From: Pseudalkalibacillus sp051842935
GTDB taxonomy: Bacteria > Bacillota > Bacilli > Bacillales > Fictibacillaceae
Direction of reading: 5' to 3'
Length of the DNA: 64,000 nt
Assembly (NCBI RefSeq): GCF_051842935.1
Contig: NZ_JBPXRR010000004.1
Coordinates: 1-64,000, forward strand
Position numbers and translations under genes: made by a program. The notes below the pieces were generated by a model, which did no database searches, had not been told where the DNA came from, and worked only from the letters and a program-made list of their open reading frames with translations. This document shows positions 1-8,254 of the stretch, piece by piece. The first letter of the stretch is position 1; the number at the start of each line of letters is the position of its first letter.

Positions 1-110
1 ATCGCGTCAAGCGAGTAAGATCCCTCAGAGATGATGAGGTTGATAGGTCTGGTGTGGAAGCGTGGTGACACGTGAAGCTGACAGATACTAATCGATCGAG
101 GACTTAACCA
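1..110 (+). rRNA. 23S ribosomal RNA, 3' end (partial)
   Basis: The first 110 bases match the conserved 3' end of bacterial 23S rRNA, including the segment reading GATACTAATCGATCGAGGAC and the closing TTAACC. The gene starts before the window. It is followed about 75 bases later by a 5S gene, the usual 16S-23S-5S order. The exact 3' end is set by similarity and may be off by a few bases. Confidence 0.93.
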
Positions 111-184
111 CAATACTTAAACATCGAAGATGTTTTCAAGAACCGTTATCTAGTTTTGAAGGAATGGTTCCTTCAACTTCATAG

Positions 185-299
<115 letters not shown>

Positions 300-302
300 C
301 AA

Positions 303-336
303 CAACAGAGCAGCCTTATGAGGCTGTTCTTTTTTG
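303..336 (+). terminator. rRNA operon terminator
   Basis: The hairpin AGCAGCC-TTAT-GAGGCTGTT is followed by a run of six T, directly after the 5S gene. A near copy of this terminator and its downstream bases (GTGTTTCAAAAGAAG) recurs at 642-685 after the decayed second 5S gene. Confidence 0.85.
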
Positions 337-463
337 TGTTTCAAAAGAAGGACCGTAAGGTCCAAAGGCTACGAAGTTGAGGGTTGAGAGGAACAAGGAG
401 GTCGAGGAAACAAGAGAGCCACGACCGGAGCGTATGATATACGCGAGGACGGAGGCGAGTGCA

Positions 464-635
464 GATGACGAAGAGATCCGCCGTTCATCGCAAGCCGAAG
501 ACTGAACACGGAAGTTAAGCTCGCGCGTCAATGGACTATTAAAAGGATCTTCGACTAAGTACCAGCACGTCCTGTGCTGAACGTCGAAGTCAGTACATCC
601 TGTACAAGTCCTGTGAGAGTAGGACATCGCCGGGC
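464..635 (+). pseudogene. Decayed second 5S rRNA gene split by a repeat element
   Basis: Bases 505-534 repeat the 5S core (GAACACGGAAGTTAAGCTC, then GCGTCAATGG). Bases 611-635 repeat its 3' end (CTGTGAGAGTAGGACATCGC, then CGGGC). Between them, at 535-610, about 76 bases of a palindromic interspersed repeat replace roughly 17 bases of the 5S loop. Upstream, 464-504 matches the 5S 5' half only weakly. The product could not fold as 5S rRNA. Its own copy of the rrn terminator follows. This looks like a tandem duplication of 5S plus terminator that later decayed. Confidence 0.75.
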
Positions 636-641
636 ACATCG

Positions 642-668
642 AAAGGACAGCTGCGAAGCTGTTCTTTT
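642..668 (+). terminator. Second copy of the rrn terminator
   Basis: The hairpin GACAGCT-GCGA-AGCTGTTC is followed by six T, after the decayed 5S copy. The flanking sequence TTTTTTGTGTTTCAAAAGAAG is the same as after the intact 5S gene, which supports duplication of the whole 5S-terminator unit. Confidence 0.75.
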
Positions 669-689
669 TTGTGTTTCAAAAGAAGCTCG

Positions 690-1140
690 GAGGTCTAATC
701 ATCGAAGTGAGACTATGAGATCCATCGTTTATTGCAGGAAAAAGTAGCAACATTTTACTAAATTCCCTAAGTCAGCTTGAAAGTTCCCCAATTGAGAAAC
801 AAAAATCTTCTCACGAAGGGAATAAGGGAGAAAATGCCACAACATTTTCTCTTCAAAAGAGGTGATTTTTACTCCTCTGCGCAAAAAACAGTTCCAAAGA
901 GTAATAAATCGCTTTTAAATCAATTCTTTTAGGTTTAAAACCAGATTTTTATTAAGCTCGTGGTCCAATGTTATTAAGTAAAGGATCATCGGCTAAAGAC
1001 TACCACATCCTGTGGAAGTGAGGCTCGCGGTTCGCCCGCGGAAAGGGATTGAATTTCGAAGAAATCAACCTTCCACATTTACCTTTTTCCCTCGATTGCC
1101 TATAATTGAATACTATAAACCATAAGATGATAATAATTAG
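690..1140. other. Intergenic spacer with small hairpins, no gene seen
   Basis: No convincing reading frame is visible. Two small inverted repeats lie here: AGAAAATG-CCACAA-CATTTTCT (about 831-852) and AGAGG...CCTCT (about 859-878). A partial copy of the interspersed palindromic repeat lies at 979-1069. TATAAT at 1101-1106 could be the -10 box of the next gene, but no good -35 box precedes it. Confidence 0.6.
979..1069 (+). repeat. Interspersed palindromic repeat, 5'-truncated copy
   Basis: This copy shares AGGATC-TCG-CTAA, CACATCCTGTGGAAGTGAGG, GCTCGCGGTTCGCCCGCGGAAA and the end motif GAATTTCGAAGAAATCAAC with the fuller copies at 18431-18577 and 51676-51823. The left inverted end seen in those copies is missing, so this one is probably truncated. 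Confidence 0.75.
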
Positions 1141-1160
1141 ACATATTGGGAGAGATGACA

Positions 1161-1877
1161 ATGGACTTATTATCCTATGATTGGATATCAGATAAAACAG
1201 TGACCATTACAGTTCGCTTACTCATCGCAGCTATATTATGCGGACTCGTCGGAATCGAACGGGAGTTCAAACGACACCCTGCGGGATTCCGTACACATCT
1301 GCTAGTAGGGGTAGGTTCTTGTCTCATGATGCTCTTATCGATATTCGGATTCGAAGACTTCTTATCCACACATGAACAAGTCCAGGGCTTTGATCCATCC
1401 CGTTTACCAGCTTATGTTGTCAGTGGAATCGGCTTCTTGGGTGCAGGAACGATTCTTGTCCATGGCGTTACAGTAAGAGGATTGACGACCGCTGCTTCCA
1501 TCTGGGTCGTAGCAGGTATAGGGTTGGTCGTTGGAATCGGCATGTATTACGAAGCGATTTTCACAACATTTGTCATGATCCTGAGCTTGCTTTTCTTAAA
1601 CAAATTTGAAGATCTCTACCTACGTAAACAGCGATTCCATCATGTGACGGTGATTGTAGAAAATAAAGAGGTTCCACTCTCTCTAATCATCAATGAACTG
1701 GAATCGTGCAAGGTGCCCATCTCGCACGTGACAATCGACGATCATCCGAATGATGCATCGACCTCATTGATAAAGTATTCTTTTAAAATTCAAGTTTCGA
1801 ACACAAAAAAGCTTCCTGAAGTATATGACAAGATTCAATCGATCGATCACGTTCATAAAGTATTTGCAACAGAGTAA
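1161..1877 (+). CDS. MgtC/SapB family membrane protein
   Basis: The 238-residue protein has an N-terminal half with about four membrane segments and a soluble C-terminal domain of about 90 residues. The stretch GIEREFKRHPAGFRTHLLVG near residue 31 and the GFLGAGTI motif near residue 95 are typical of the MgtC/SapB family. Family members are linked to growth at low magnesium and to control of ATP synthase or phosphate uptake in pathogens; the role in non-pathogens is unclear. ATG at 1161 is chosen because GGGAGAG ends six bases before it; TTG at 1146 or ATG at 1155 are less likely. It stands alone between the rRNA operon and ctsR and has its own terminator, so it looks like an insertion relative to the usual Bacillus order. 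Confidence 0.85.
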   Translation: MDLLSYDWISDKTVTITVRLLIAAILCGLVGIEREFKRHPAGFRTHLLVGVGSCLMMLLSIFGFEDFLSTHEQVQGFDPSRLPAYVVSGIGFLGAGTILVHGVTVRGLTTAASIWVVAGIGLVVGIGMYYEAIFTTFVMILSLLFLNKFEDLYLRKQRFHHVTVIVENKEVPLSLIINELESCKVPISHVTIDDHPNDASTSLIKYSFKIQVSNTKKLPEVYDKIQSIDHVHKVFATE

Positions 1878-1896
1878 TTTCACTCATTCTCTTCAT

Positions 1897-1926
1897 ATGC
1901 TTCCCGCAAAATCGGGAAGCATCTTC
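1897..1926 (+). terminator. Terminator after the MgtC-like gene
   Basis: A perfect hairpin, ATGCTTCCCG-CAAAAT-CGGGAAGCAT, is followed by a T-rich stretch. It separates the MgtC-like gene from the ctsR operon promoter. Confidence 0.8.
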
Positions 1927-2008
1927 TTTCCTTCTGCTTCGAACAAATTTAACAAAACCTAAAGTTTATAACAAAAAATCCCTGTCTATAATAGAAACAT
2001 CAAACACT

Positions 2009-2058
2009 TTGCAACTTGCACCCAATTGTATATAATTATAGTCAAAGAAAGTCAAAGT
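2009..2058 (+). promoter_or_regulatory. ctsR operon promoter with CtsR operator
   Basis: TTGCAA (2009-2014) and TATAAT (2031-2036), 16 bases apart, form a sigma-A type promoter. Directly downstream, AGTCAAAGAAAGTCAAA (2040-2056) matches the known CtsR operator, a direct repeat of GTCAAA heptads. CtsR bound here would block initiation, so the operon is very likely autorepressed and induced by heat or protein damage. Confidence 0.88.
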
Positions 2059-2085
2059 CAGAGCAGAAGGAGGGGCTGTGATGGG

Positions 2086-2550
2086 ATGAAAAACATTTCT
2101 GACATCATTGAGGCGCATTTGAAAGAAATTTTAAAGGGAAGCAACAAGAAGGAAATTGAGATCAAGCGCAGTGAAATTGCTGAAAAGTTTCAATGTGTCC
2201 CCTCACAAATCAATTACGTAATCAATACGCGGTTTACGATTGAGAAAGGCTTTATTGTGGAAAGTAAAAGAGGAGGAGGAGGATATATTCGGATCATTAA
2301 GGTAGAGACGGATAGTACGACAATCCTGCTCGATCAGATCCTTAAATTGATTAAGAACCGCATCAGTGAGTCTGCCGCTGAAAACATCATTTATAGATTG
2401 TTAGAAGAACAAATCATCAGTATACGTGAAGCAAGGTTGATGAAGAGTGTAATCGATCGATCCACCATCAATATCGTGCTTCCTTACCGAGATGAACTCA
2501 GAGCAAACCTGATGAAATCCATGATCTACAGCTTAAAGTATAAGAACTAA
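2086..2550 (+). CDS. ctsR: CtsR, repressor of class III stress genes
   Basis: The 154-residue DNA-binding repressor controls clp genes in Firmicutes. The N-terminal winged helix-turn-helix includes KRSEIAEKFQCVPSQINYV (about residues 27-45) and the glycine-rich wing tip RGGGG at residues 62-66; the matching Arg62 in related species is the arginine modified by McsB. The C-terminal half forms the dimer and meets ClpC/McsB. The ATG at 2086 follows AGAAGGAGGGG with good spacing and gives the usual length; an ATG 60 bases upstream would overlap the operator. It is first in the ctsR-mcsA-mcsB-clpC operon. Confidence 0.97.
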   Translation: MKNISDIIEAHLKEILKGSNKKEIEIKRSEIAEKFQCVPSQINYVINTRFTIEKGFIVESKRGGGGYIRIIKVETDSTTILLDQILKLIKNRISESAAENIIYRLLEEQIISIREARLMKSVIDRSTINIVLPYRDELRANLMKSMIYSLKYKN

Positions 2551-2567
2551 AAAGGGGAGTGTAAGGC

Positions 2568-3095
2568 GTGTATTGTCAAGAATGTCAACAACGACCAGCA
2601 ACTTTGCACTTCACGAAAATCATTAACGGGGAAAAGAACGAATTCCATATTTGTGAACAGTGTGCAAAGGAAAAAGGGGACTTCATACCAGGCTCTAATT
2701 CGTTCTCGATTCATAACTTGCTGTCGGGGTTATTGAATTTTGAACAACCACTTAATGAGACCAATGCTGCGCCACGAAGCAAACAGGTCACTCAGTGTTC
2801 GAAGTGTGGCATGACGTATCCTGAGTTCGCGAAAATCGGTCGGTTCGGGTGTACGGAATGTTATAAGACATTCGCATCGAAACTCGATCCGGTTTTTAAA
2901 AGGATTCATGGAGGCAACACGGACCACTCAGGGAAAATTCCGAAACGTCTAGGAAATGATTTGTTGGAACGGAAAAAAATCGATCAGCTTAGACAAAAAT
3001 TACAACAGCTCATTAATGAAGAAGAGTTTGAAGAAGCAGCACATGTACGAGACCAAATCCGTTCTATGCAAAAGCGGCTTGAGGGGAGGGATTGA
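2568..3095 (+). CDS. mcsA: McsA, activator of the protein arginine kinase McsB
   Basis: The 175-residue zinc protein starts with GTG after AAAGGGGAG. Four CxxC pairs are visible at residues 3/6, 29/32, 77/80 and 95/98, enough to bind two zinc ions. A UVR motif follows at about residues 135-170 (KLQQLINEEEFEEAAHVRDQI), as in the ClpC/UvrB interaction module. In B. subtilis, McsA binds and activates McsB and helps tag damaged proteins for ClpCP. The gene ends inside the start region of mcsB, so the two are probably translationally coupled. Confidence 0.95.
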   Translation: MYCQECQQRPATLHFTKIINGEKNEFHICEQCAKEKGDFIPGSNSFSIHNLLSGLLNFEQPLNETNAAPRSKQVTQCSKCGMTYPEFAKIGRFGCTECYKTFASKLDPVFKRIHGGNTDHSGKIPKRLGNDLLERKKIDQLRQKLQQLINEEEFEEAAHVRDQIRSMQKRLEGRD

Positions 3096-3097
3096 CG

Positions 3098-4171
3098 GTG
3101 TCGTTGAAAAGATTCATGAGTGAAGCCATCAGTCCATGGATGAAACGGGAAGGACCAGACTCGGATATTGTATTGAGCAGTCGGATCCGGTTAGCCCGTA
3201 ATCTCGAAAATCACGTCTTTCCCCTGGTTGCAAACGAGCAACAGTCCAAAGAAGTGAACGAACAAATCCGCAATCATTATGAAAATCAGGCATATGGTAG
3301 TGTAGGCAGCTTATCGTATATCGATGTGGATCAATTGAAACCGATCGAAAAACGAGTGCTCGTCGAAAAACATTTGATCAGCCCGAACCTTGCTGATGAA
3401 CCAAAGCATTCAGCTGTTTTGATGAGTGAGGATGAATCGATCAGCATCATGATCAATGAAGAGGATCATATTCGCATCCAATGTCTTTTCCCAGGTTTTC
3501 AATTATCGGAAGCTCTGACATTAGCGAGTGGAATCGATGATTGGTTTGAGGAAAAGGTGAACTATGCGTTTGATGAAAGGCATGGATATTTAACGAGCTG
3601 CCCGACCAATGTCGGTACTGGAATGCGAGCTTCTGTCATGATGCATCTACCCGCACTGGTCATGACCCAGAAGATGCATCGGATCGTCCCCGCGATCAAC
3701 CAGTTAGGGCTTGTCGTAAGAGGAATTTATGGTGAAGGAAGCGAAGCACAAGGTAACGTCTTCCAAGTTTCCAACCAGATGACCCTCGGTAAATCAGAAC
3801 AGGATATTGTCGAAGATTTAAGAGGAGTCGTCATGCAGCTCATTGAGGAAGAGAGAGCAGCCAGAAATAACTTGCTCGAAACCTCGAGAATACAGCTTGA
3901 AGACCGGGTATACCGTTCCCTGGGTACCCTCGAAAACAGTCGAATCATCCAGTCGAAAGAAGCGACGAAGTGCTTGTCGGATGTTAGACTCGGAATTGAT
4001 TTGCAAATGATAGAAGGGATTTCACGGAAAATATTGAATGAACTAATGATACTTACCCAACCTGGATTTCTACAACAGTATGCGGGGGAGACATTGACCC
4101 CGGATCAGAGGGATATCCGACGTGCTACATTGATTCGCGAAAGATTGAAGTTAGAGAAGAACAACGAATAG
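3098..4171 (+). CDS. mcsB: McsB, protein arginine kinase
   Basis: The 357-residue enzyme belongs to the phosphagen (guanido) kinase fold and phosphorylates arginines on proteins, marking them for ClpCP and inactivating CtsR. Visible signatures are the nucleotide-binding SSRIRLARN (residues 27-35), NEED (120-123) and the active-site CPTNVGTG with Cys168. The C-terminal RDIRRA matches the phosphoarginine-binding region. GTG at 3098 is chosen because GAGGGGAGGG sits seven bases upstream and the product then begins MSLK like the B. subtilis protein; TTG at 3092 is an alternative. Confidence 0.96.
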   Translation: MSLKRFMSEAISPWMKREGPDSDIVLSSRIRLARNLENHVFPLVANEQQSKEVNEQIRNHYENQAYGSVGSLSYIDVDQLKPIEKRVLVEKHLISPNLADEPKHSAVLMSEDESISIMINEEDHIRIQCLFPGFQLSEALTLASGIDDWFEEKVNYAFDERHGYLTSCPTNVGTGMRASVMMHLPALVMTQKMHRIVPAINQLGLVVRGIYGEGSEAQGNVFQVSNQMTLGKSEQDIVEDLRGVVMQLIEEERAARNNLLETSRIQLEDRVYRSLGTLENSRIIQSKEATKCLSDVRLGIDLQMIEGISRKILNELMILTQPGFLQQYAGETLTPDQRDIRRATLIRERLKLEKNNE

Positions 4172-4184
4172 GAAGGTGATCACG

Positions 4185-6617
4185 ATGATGTTTGGACGTT
4201 TTACTGAACGAGCTCAAAAGGTACTTGCACTTGCACAAGAAGAAGCGATTCGTTTAGGTCATAATAATGTAGGTACAGAGCATATCCTGCTCGGCCTGGT
4301 TCGTGAAGGCGAAGGAATAGCTGCAAAAGCACTTTCTGTTCTTGGTTTAAGTCCTGAAAAGATTCAAAAAGAAGTAGAAACCCTCATCGGTAAAGGTCAG
4401 GAGTCGGTTCAAACGATCCACTATACTCCACGAGCGAAGAAAGTCATCGAACTATCAATGGATGAAGCTCGTAAACTCGGCCACTCGTATGTGGGTACAG
4501 AACATATATTATTAGGTTTGATCCGTGAAGGAGAAGGGGTAGCAGCGCGCGTCCTCAATAACCTTGGAGTCAGCCTTAACAAAGCTCGCCAACAAGTATT
4601 GCAGCTTCTTGGTAGCAATGAATCTTCCTCTTCAGCTGGAGGTTCATCAGTCAATGCGAATACACCGACACTTGATAGTCTTGCAAGAGACCTGACGGCT
4701 GTTGCTCGAGATGGTAGCCTTGACCCTGTCATCGGCCGAAGCAAGGAAATTGAACGTGTCATCGAGGTGTTGAGCCGTCGTACGAAGAACAATCCGGTAC
4801 TGATCGGAGAGCCAGGTGTTGGTAAAACTGCGATTGCAGAAGGCTTGGCGCAACAGATCATCAATAACGAAGTACCAGAAACGTTACGTGATAAGCGCGT
4901 CATGACACTCGATATGGGTACAGTCGTTGCGGGTACCAAATATCGTGGTGAGTTTGAGGACCGTCTGAAAAAGGTCATGGATGAGATCCGTCAGGCCGGT
5001 AACATCATTCTCTTCATCGACGAGCTTCATACGTTGATCGGAGCGGGGGGAGCAGAAGGTGCAATCGATGCTTCCAACATCCTTAAACCTGCGTTAGCTC
5101 GCGGTGAGTTGCAATGTATCGGAGCGACGACACTTGATGAATACCGTAAATACATTGAAAAGGATGCGGCATTGGAGCGTCGTTTCCAACCGATCCGAGT
5201 CAATGAGCCGAACAATGATGAATCCATTCAAATTCTGAAAGGGCTACGTGACCGTTATGAAGCACACCATCGGGTGACGATTACAGATGATGCCATCGAT
5301 GCAGCTGTCAAACTATCAGACCGCTATATCTCCGATCGTTTCCTTCCGGATAAGGCGATTGATTTGATTGATGAAGCGGCTTCTAAAGTTCGCTTACGCT
5401 CTTATACAGCACCACCGAATCTTAAAGAGCTTGAACAGCGACTCGAAGGTGTACGTAAGGAAAAAGACGCAGCTGTCCAAAGTCAGGAGTTCGAAAAAGC
5501 AGCATCTCTCAGAGACTCCGAACAGAAGTTGAGAGAAGAGCTAGAAACGACGAAAAACAGCTGGAAAGAAAAACAAGGACAAGAAAATACAGAAGTGACT
5601 CCAGAAGATATTGCGCTTGTTGTAGCAAACTGGACTGGAATTCCGGTATCCAAGCTGAAGCAAGAGGAAACGGAACGACTATTGAATATGGAATCCATCT
5701 TGCATGACCGCGTTATCGGTCAAGACGAAGCGGTGAAGGCGATTTCCAAAGCGATCCGTCGAGCACGCGCAGGCTTGAAAGATCCGAAACGACCGATCGG
5801 TTCCTTCATTTTCCTAGGACCAACAGGGGTCGGTAAAACGGAATTGGCGAGAGCGCTGGCGGAAGCGTTATTCGGAGATGAAGATTCCATCATCCGTATC
5901 GATATGTCCGAGTATATGGAAAAACATACAACGAGCCGTCTTGTCGGTTCACCTCCAGGGTATGTCGGTCACGAAGAAGGCGGCCAGCTCACCGAGAAGG
6001 TCCGTCGTAACCCATATTCCGTCATCCTTCTGGATGAAATCGAAAAGGCGCACCCTGAAGTGTTCAACATCTTACTTCAAGTGCTAGAAGATGGTCGTCT
6101 GACAGACTCGAAAGGACGCACGGTAGACTTCCGAAACACCGTCGTCATCATGACTTCCAACGTCGGAGCAAGTACGTTGAAGCGAGGTAAGAGTCTTGGA
6201 TTCACAGCACAATCTGAGAACCAAGAGTATGAAAACATGAAATCGAAGGTCATGGATGAAATGAAAAAAGCATTCCGTCCTGAGTTCTTGAACCGTATCG
6301 ATGAGACAATCGTGTTCCATACGCTTCAAAAAGAACACCTCAAGCACATCATCAGCTTGATGTCGAACCAGCTTCAGAAGCGGCTTTCTGAACAAGGCAT
6401 AGATATCGAGTTGACGAATGCAGCGCTTGATAAGATTGCGGATGAAGGCTACGATCCAGACTATGGTGCACGTCCACTACGTCGTGCATTGCAGCGTCAG
6501 ATTGAAGACCGCCTCTCTGAAGAGTTGCTCAGAGGAACCATCGCAAAAGGGCAAACCGTCAAGATCGATGTGGAGAACAATGACTTCACAGTGAATACGG
6601 TCGGAGCAGGTACGTAA
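4185..6617 (+). CDS. clpC: ClpC, AAA+ unfoldase of the ClpCP protease
   Basis: The 810-residue Hsp100 ATPase has two N-terminal Clp-N repeats (about 1-145), a first AAA module with Walker A GEPGVGKT near residue 207, a UVR-containing middle domain (about 415-480) and a second AAA module with GPTGVGKTE near residue 545. It unfolds arginine-phosphorylated and adaptor-delivered proteins and feeds them to ClpP. Length and order match B. subtilis ClpC. The start is ATG-ATG at 4185 after GGAAGGTGAT; an in-frame GTG at 4176 lies inside that ribosome-binding site. It is the last gene of the operon and is followed by a hairpin. Confidence 0.97.
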   Translation: MMFGRFTERAQKVLALAQEEAIRLGHNNVGTEHILLGLVREGEGIAAKALSVLGLSPEKIQKEVETLIGKGQESVQTIHYTPRAKKVIELSMDEARKLGHSYVGTEHILLGLIREGEGVAARVLNNLGVSLNKARQQVLQLLGSNESSSSAGGSSVNANTPTLDSLARDLTAVARDGSLDPVIGRSKEIERVIEVLSRRTKNNPVLIGEPGVGKTAIAEGLAQQIINNEVPETLRDKRVMTLDMGTVVAGTKYRGEFEDRLKKVMDEIRQAGNIILFIDELHTLIGAGGAEGAIDASNILKPALARGELQCIGATTLDEYRKYIEKDAALERRFQPIRVNEPNNDESIQILKGLRDRYEAHHRVTITDDAIDAAVKLSDRYISDRFLPDKAIDLIDEAASKVRLRSYTAPPNLKELEQRLEGVRKEKDAAVQSQEFEKAASLRDSEQKLREELETTKNSWKEKQGQENTEVTPEDIALVVANWTGIPVSKLKQEETERLLNMESILHDRVIGQDEAVKAISKAIRRARAGLKDPKRPIGSFIFLGPTGVGKTELARALAEALFGDEDSIIRIDMSEYMEKHTTSRLVGSPPGYVGHEEGGQLTEKVRRNPYSVILLDEIEKAHPEVFNILLQVLEDGRLTDSKGRTVDFRNTVVIMTSNVGASTLKRGKSLGFTAQSENQEYENMKSKVMDEMKKAFRPEFLNRIDETIVFHTLQKEHLKHIISLMSNQLQKRLSEQGIDIELTNAALDKIADEGYDPDYGARPLRRALQRQIEDRLSEELLRGTIAKGQTVKIDVENNDFTVNTVGAGT

Positions 6618-6632
6618 AGAAATCATAAAAAA

Positions 6633-6667
6633 TGTCAGGCACCATATGTGGTGTCTGGCTTTTTTAT
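6633..6667 (+). terminator. Terminator of the ctsR-clpC operon
   Basis: An imperfect hairpin, AGGCACC-ATATG-TGGTGTCT within GTCAGGCACC...TGTCTGGC, is followed by six T. The remaining 210 bases before radA show no gene. TATGAT at 6819-6824 could serve radA, but its -35 region is poor. Confidence 0.75.
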
Positions 6668-6877
6668 TGGATGGGAATTCCCATTACCATCAACAATTAC
6701 GCCTGACAAGGACAGGTCTCATTTCCTTAACACTTTATAACAATCGAGCGGTTTTACCCATATGCTCGAGATTATCGAATACAATACATATATAAGGTGT
6801 TCCCTGACGCGTTTGTGATATGATGGCAGTAACTTAAAACGATACGGAAGATGTCAGGGAAATGGGGAATAGTAATA

Positions 6878-8251
6878 ATGGCTAAGAAAAAAACCGTGTT
6901 TTTATGTCAGGACTGTGGGTACGATTCACCTAAGTGGATGGGGAAATGTCCTGGTTGTAATAAATGGAATACGATGGTCGAAGAAATCATCCAGCCGGAT
7001 AAAGGGCATAGAAGATCCTTTCAGACGGGGAATACGACAAGTCAAAAACCTGAACCGATCTCTCAAATCAAGAGCGAAAAAGAACCGAGAATCGATACGC
7101 GGATCAATGAGTTGAACAGAGTACTAGGTGGCGGTGTCGTGCCTGGCTCCCTAGTCCTTGTCGGCGGGGACCCAGGAATCGGGAAATCGACGTTGCTATT
7201 ACAGGCCTCAGCAAAACTTGCAGAATCCTCTCAACGAGTCTTGTATATTTCAGGAGAAGAATCAATCAAACAGACGAAGCTCAGGGCACAGCGGCTTGGA
7301 ATCAATCAAGACCAGCTCTATGTCCATGCTGAAACCGATATGGATCTCATCGAGAAGGCGATACAAGACATTAAACCGACATTGTTGATCATCGACTCGA
7401 TTCAGACGGTCTATCGATCCGAAGTGACCTCTGCTCCAGGGAGCGTATCGCAAGTCCGGGAATGTACCTCCCAGTTCATGCGAATCTCCAAGTCGAATGG
7501 AATCGCCACGTTCATTGTCGGACACGTTACGAAGGAAGGGTCCATTGCCGGACCGAGATTGCTTGAGCACATGGTTGATGCGGTCCTTTACTTCGAAGGA
7601 GAACGGCACCATACGTACCGGATTTTAAGAGCGGTGAAAAACCGGTTCGGATCGACGAATGAAATCGGAGTCTTTGAAATGAAAGAGGCAGGGTTGGATG
7701 AAGTAGAAAACCCTTCTGAAGTCTTTTTGGAGGAACGTTCGAACGGAGCGGCAGGTTCTGCGATCGTCGCTTCTATGGAAGGTACGAGACCTGTCCTGGT
7801 CGAGATTCAGGCGTTGGTCTCACCGACAAGCTTTGGTAACCCGAGACGGATGGGGAACGGAATCGACCATAATAAAGTCTCGTTATTGATGGCCGTCCTT
7901 GAAAAACGAGTCGGCTTATTGATGCAGAATCAAGATGCTTACGTAAATGTCGCTGGAGGGGTCCGTCTGGATGAACCAGCCATTGATTTAGCGATTGCTA
8001 TGAGTATCGCATCGAGCTTTCGGGATCAACCAACGAACCCGACAGATGTGTTTATCGGCGAGATCGGTTTGACAGGAGAGGTACGAAGAGTGTCTCGTGT
8101 CGAGCAAAGAGTCCATGAAGTGGCTAAGCTCGGATTCAAACGTGTCATTCTTCCAGAGAAGAACATTGGTGGATGGACAGTACCGAAAGGCATTGAAGTG
8201 GTAGGTGTAGCGACTGTCCAGGATGCACTACGTCATACACAAGGAGGATAA
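6878..8251 (+). CDS. radA: RadA/Sms, branch-migrating DNA repair helicase
   Basis: The 457-residue RecA-like ATPase helps process recombination intermediates. An N-terminal C4 zinc finger is visible (CQDCG...CPGC, about residues 10-27), then Walker A GGDPGIGKST near residue 97, the RadA-specific KNRFG motif near residue 257 and a C-terminal Lon-protease-like domain that lacks protease function in this family. ATG at 6878 gives an N-terminus matching other RadA proteins (MAKKKTVFLCQDCG), with GGGG 11 bases upstream. The upstream ATG at 6851 would add nine residues not seen in the family. Confidence 0.95.
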   Translation: MAKKKTVFLCQDCGYDSPKWMGKCPGCNKWNTMVEEIIQPDKGHRRSFQTGNTTSQKPEPISQIKSEKEPRIDTRINELNRVLGGGVVPGSLVLVGGDPGIGKSTLLLQASAKLAESSQRVLYISGEESIKQTKLRAQRLGINQDQLYVHAETDMDLIEKAIQDIKPTLLIIDSIQTVYRSEVTSAPGSVSQVRECTSQFMRISKSNGIATFIVGHVTKEGSIAGPRLLEHMVDAVLYFEGERHHTYRILRAVKNRFGSTNEIGVFEMKEAGLDEVENPSEVFLEERSNGAAGSAIVASMEGTRPVLVEIQALVSPTSFGNPRRMGNGIDHNKVSLLMAVLEKRVGLLMQNQDAYVNVAGGVRLDEPAIDLAIAMSIASSFRDQPTNPTDVFIGEIGLTGEVRRVSRVEQRVHEVAKLGFKRVILPEKNIGGWTVPKGIEVVGVATVQDALRHTQGG

Positions 8252-8254
8252 CGT

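Noticed and set aside
316..639. 107-codon minus-strand open frame after the 5S gene
   Set aside because: It runs through the decayed 5S copy, two rrn terminators and a palindromic repeat, so it is not a credible protein.
4421..4978. 185-codon open frame on the minus strand opposite clpC
   Set aside because: It is an antisense shadow of clpC with unusual composition and no promoter or ribosome-binding site.
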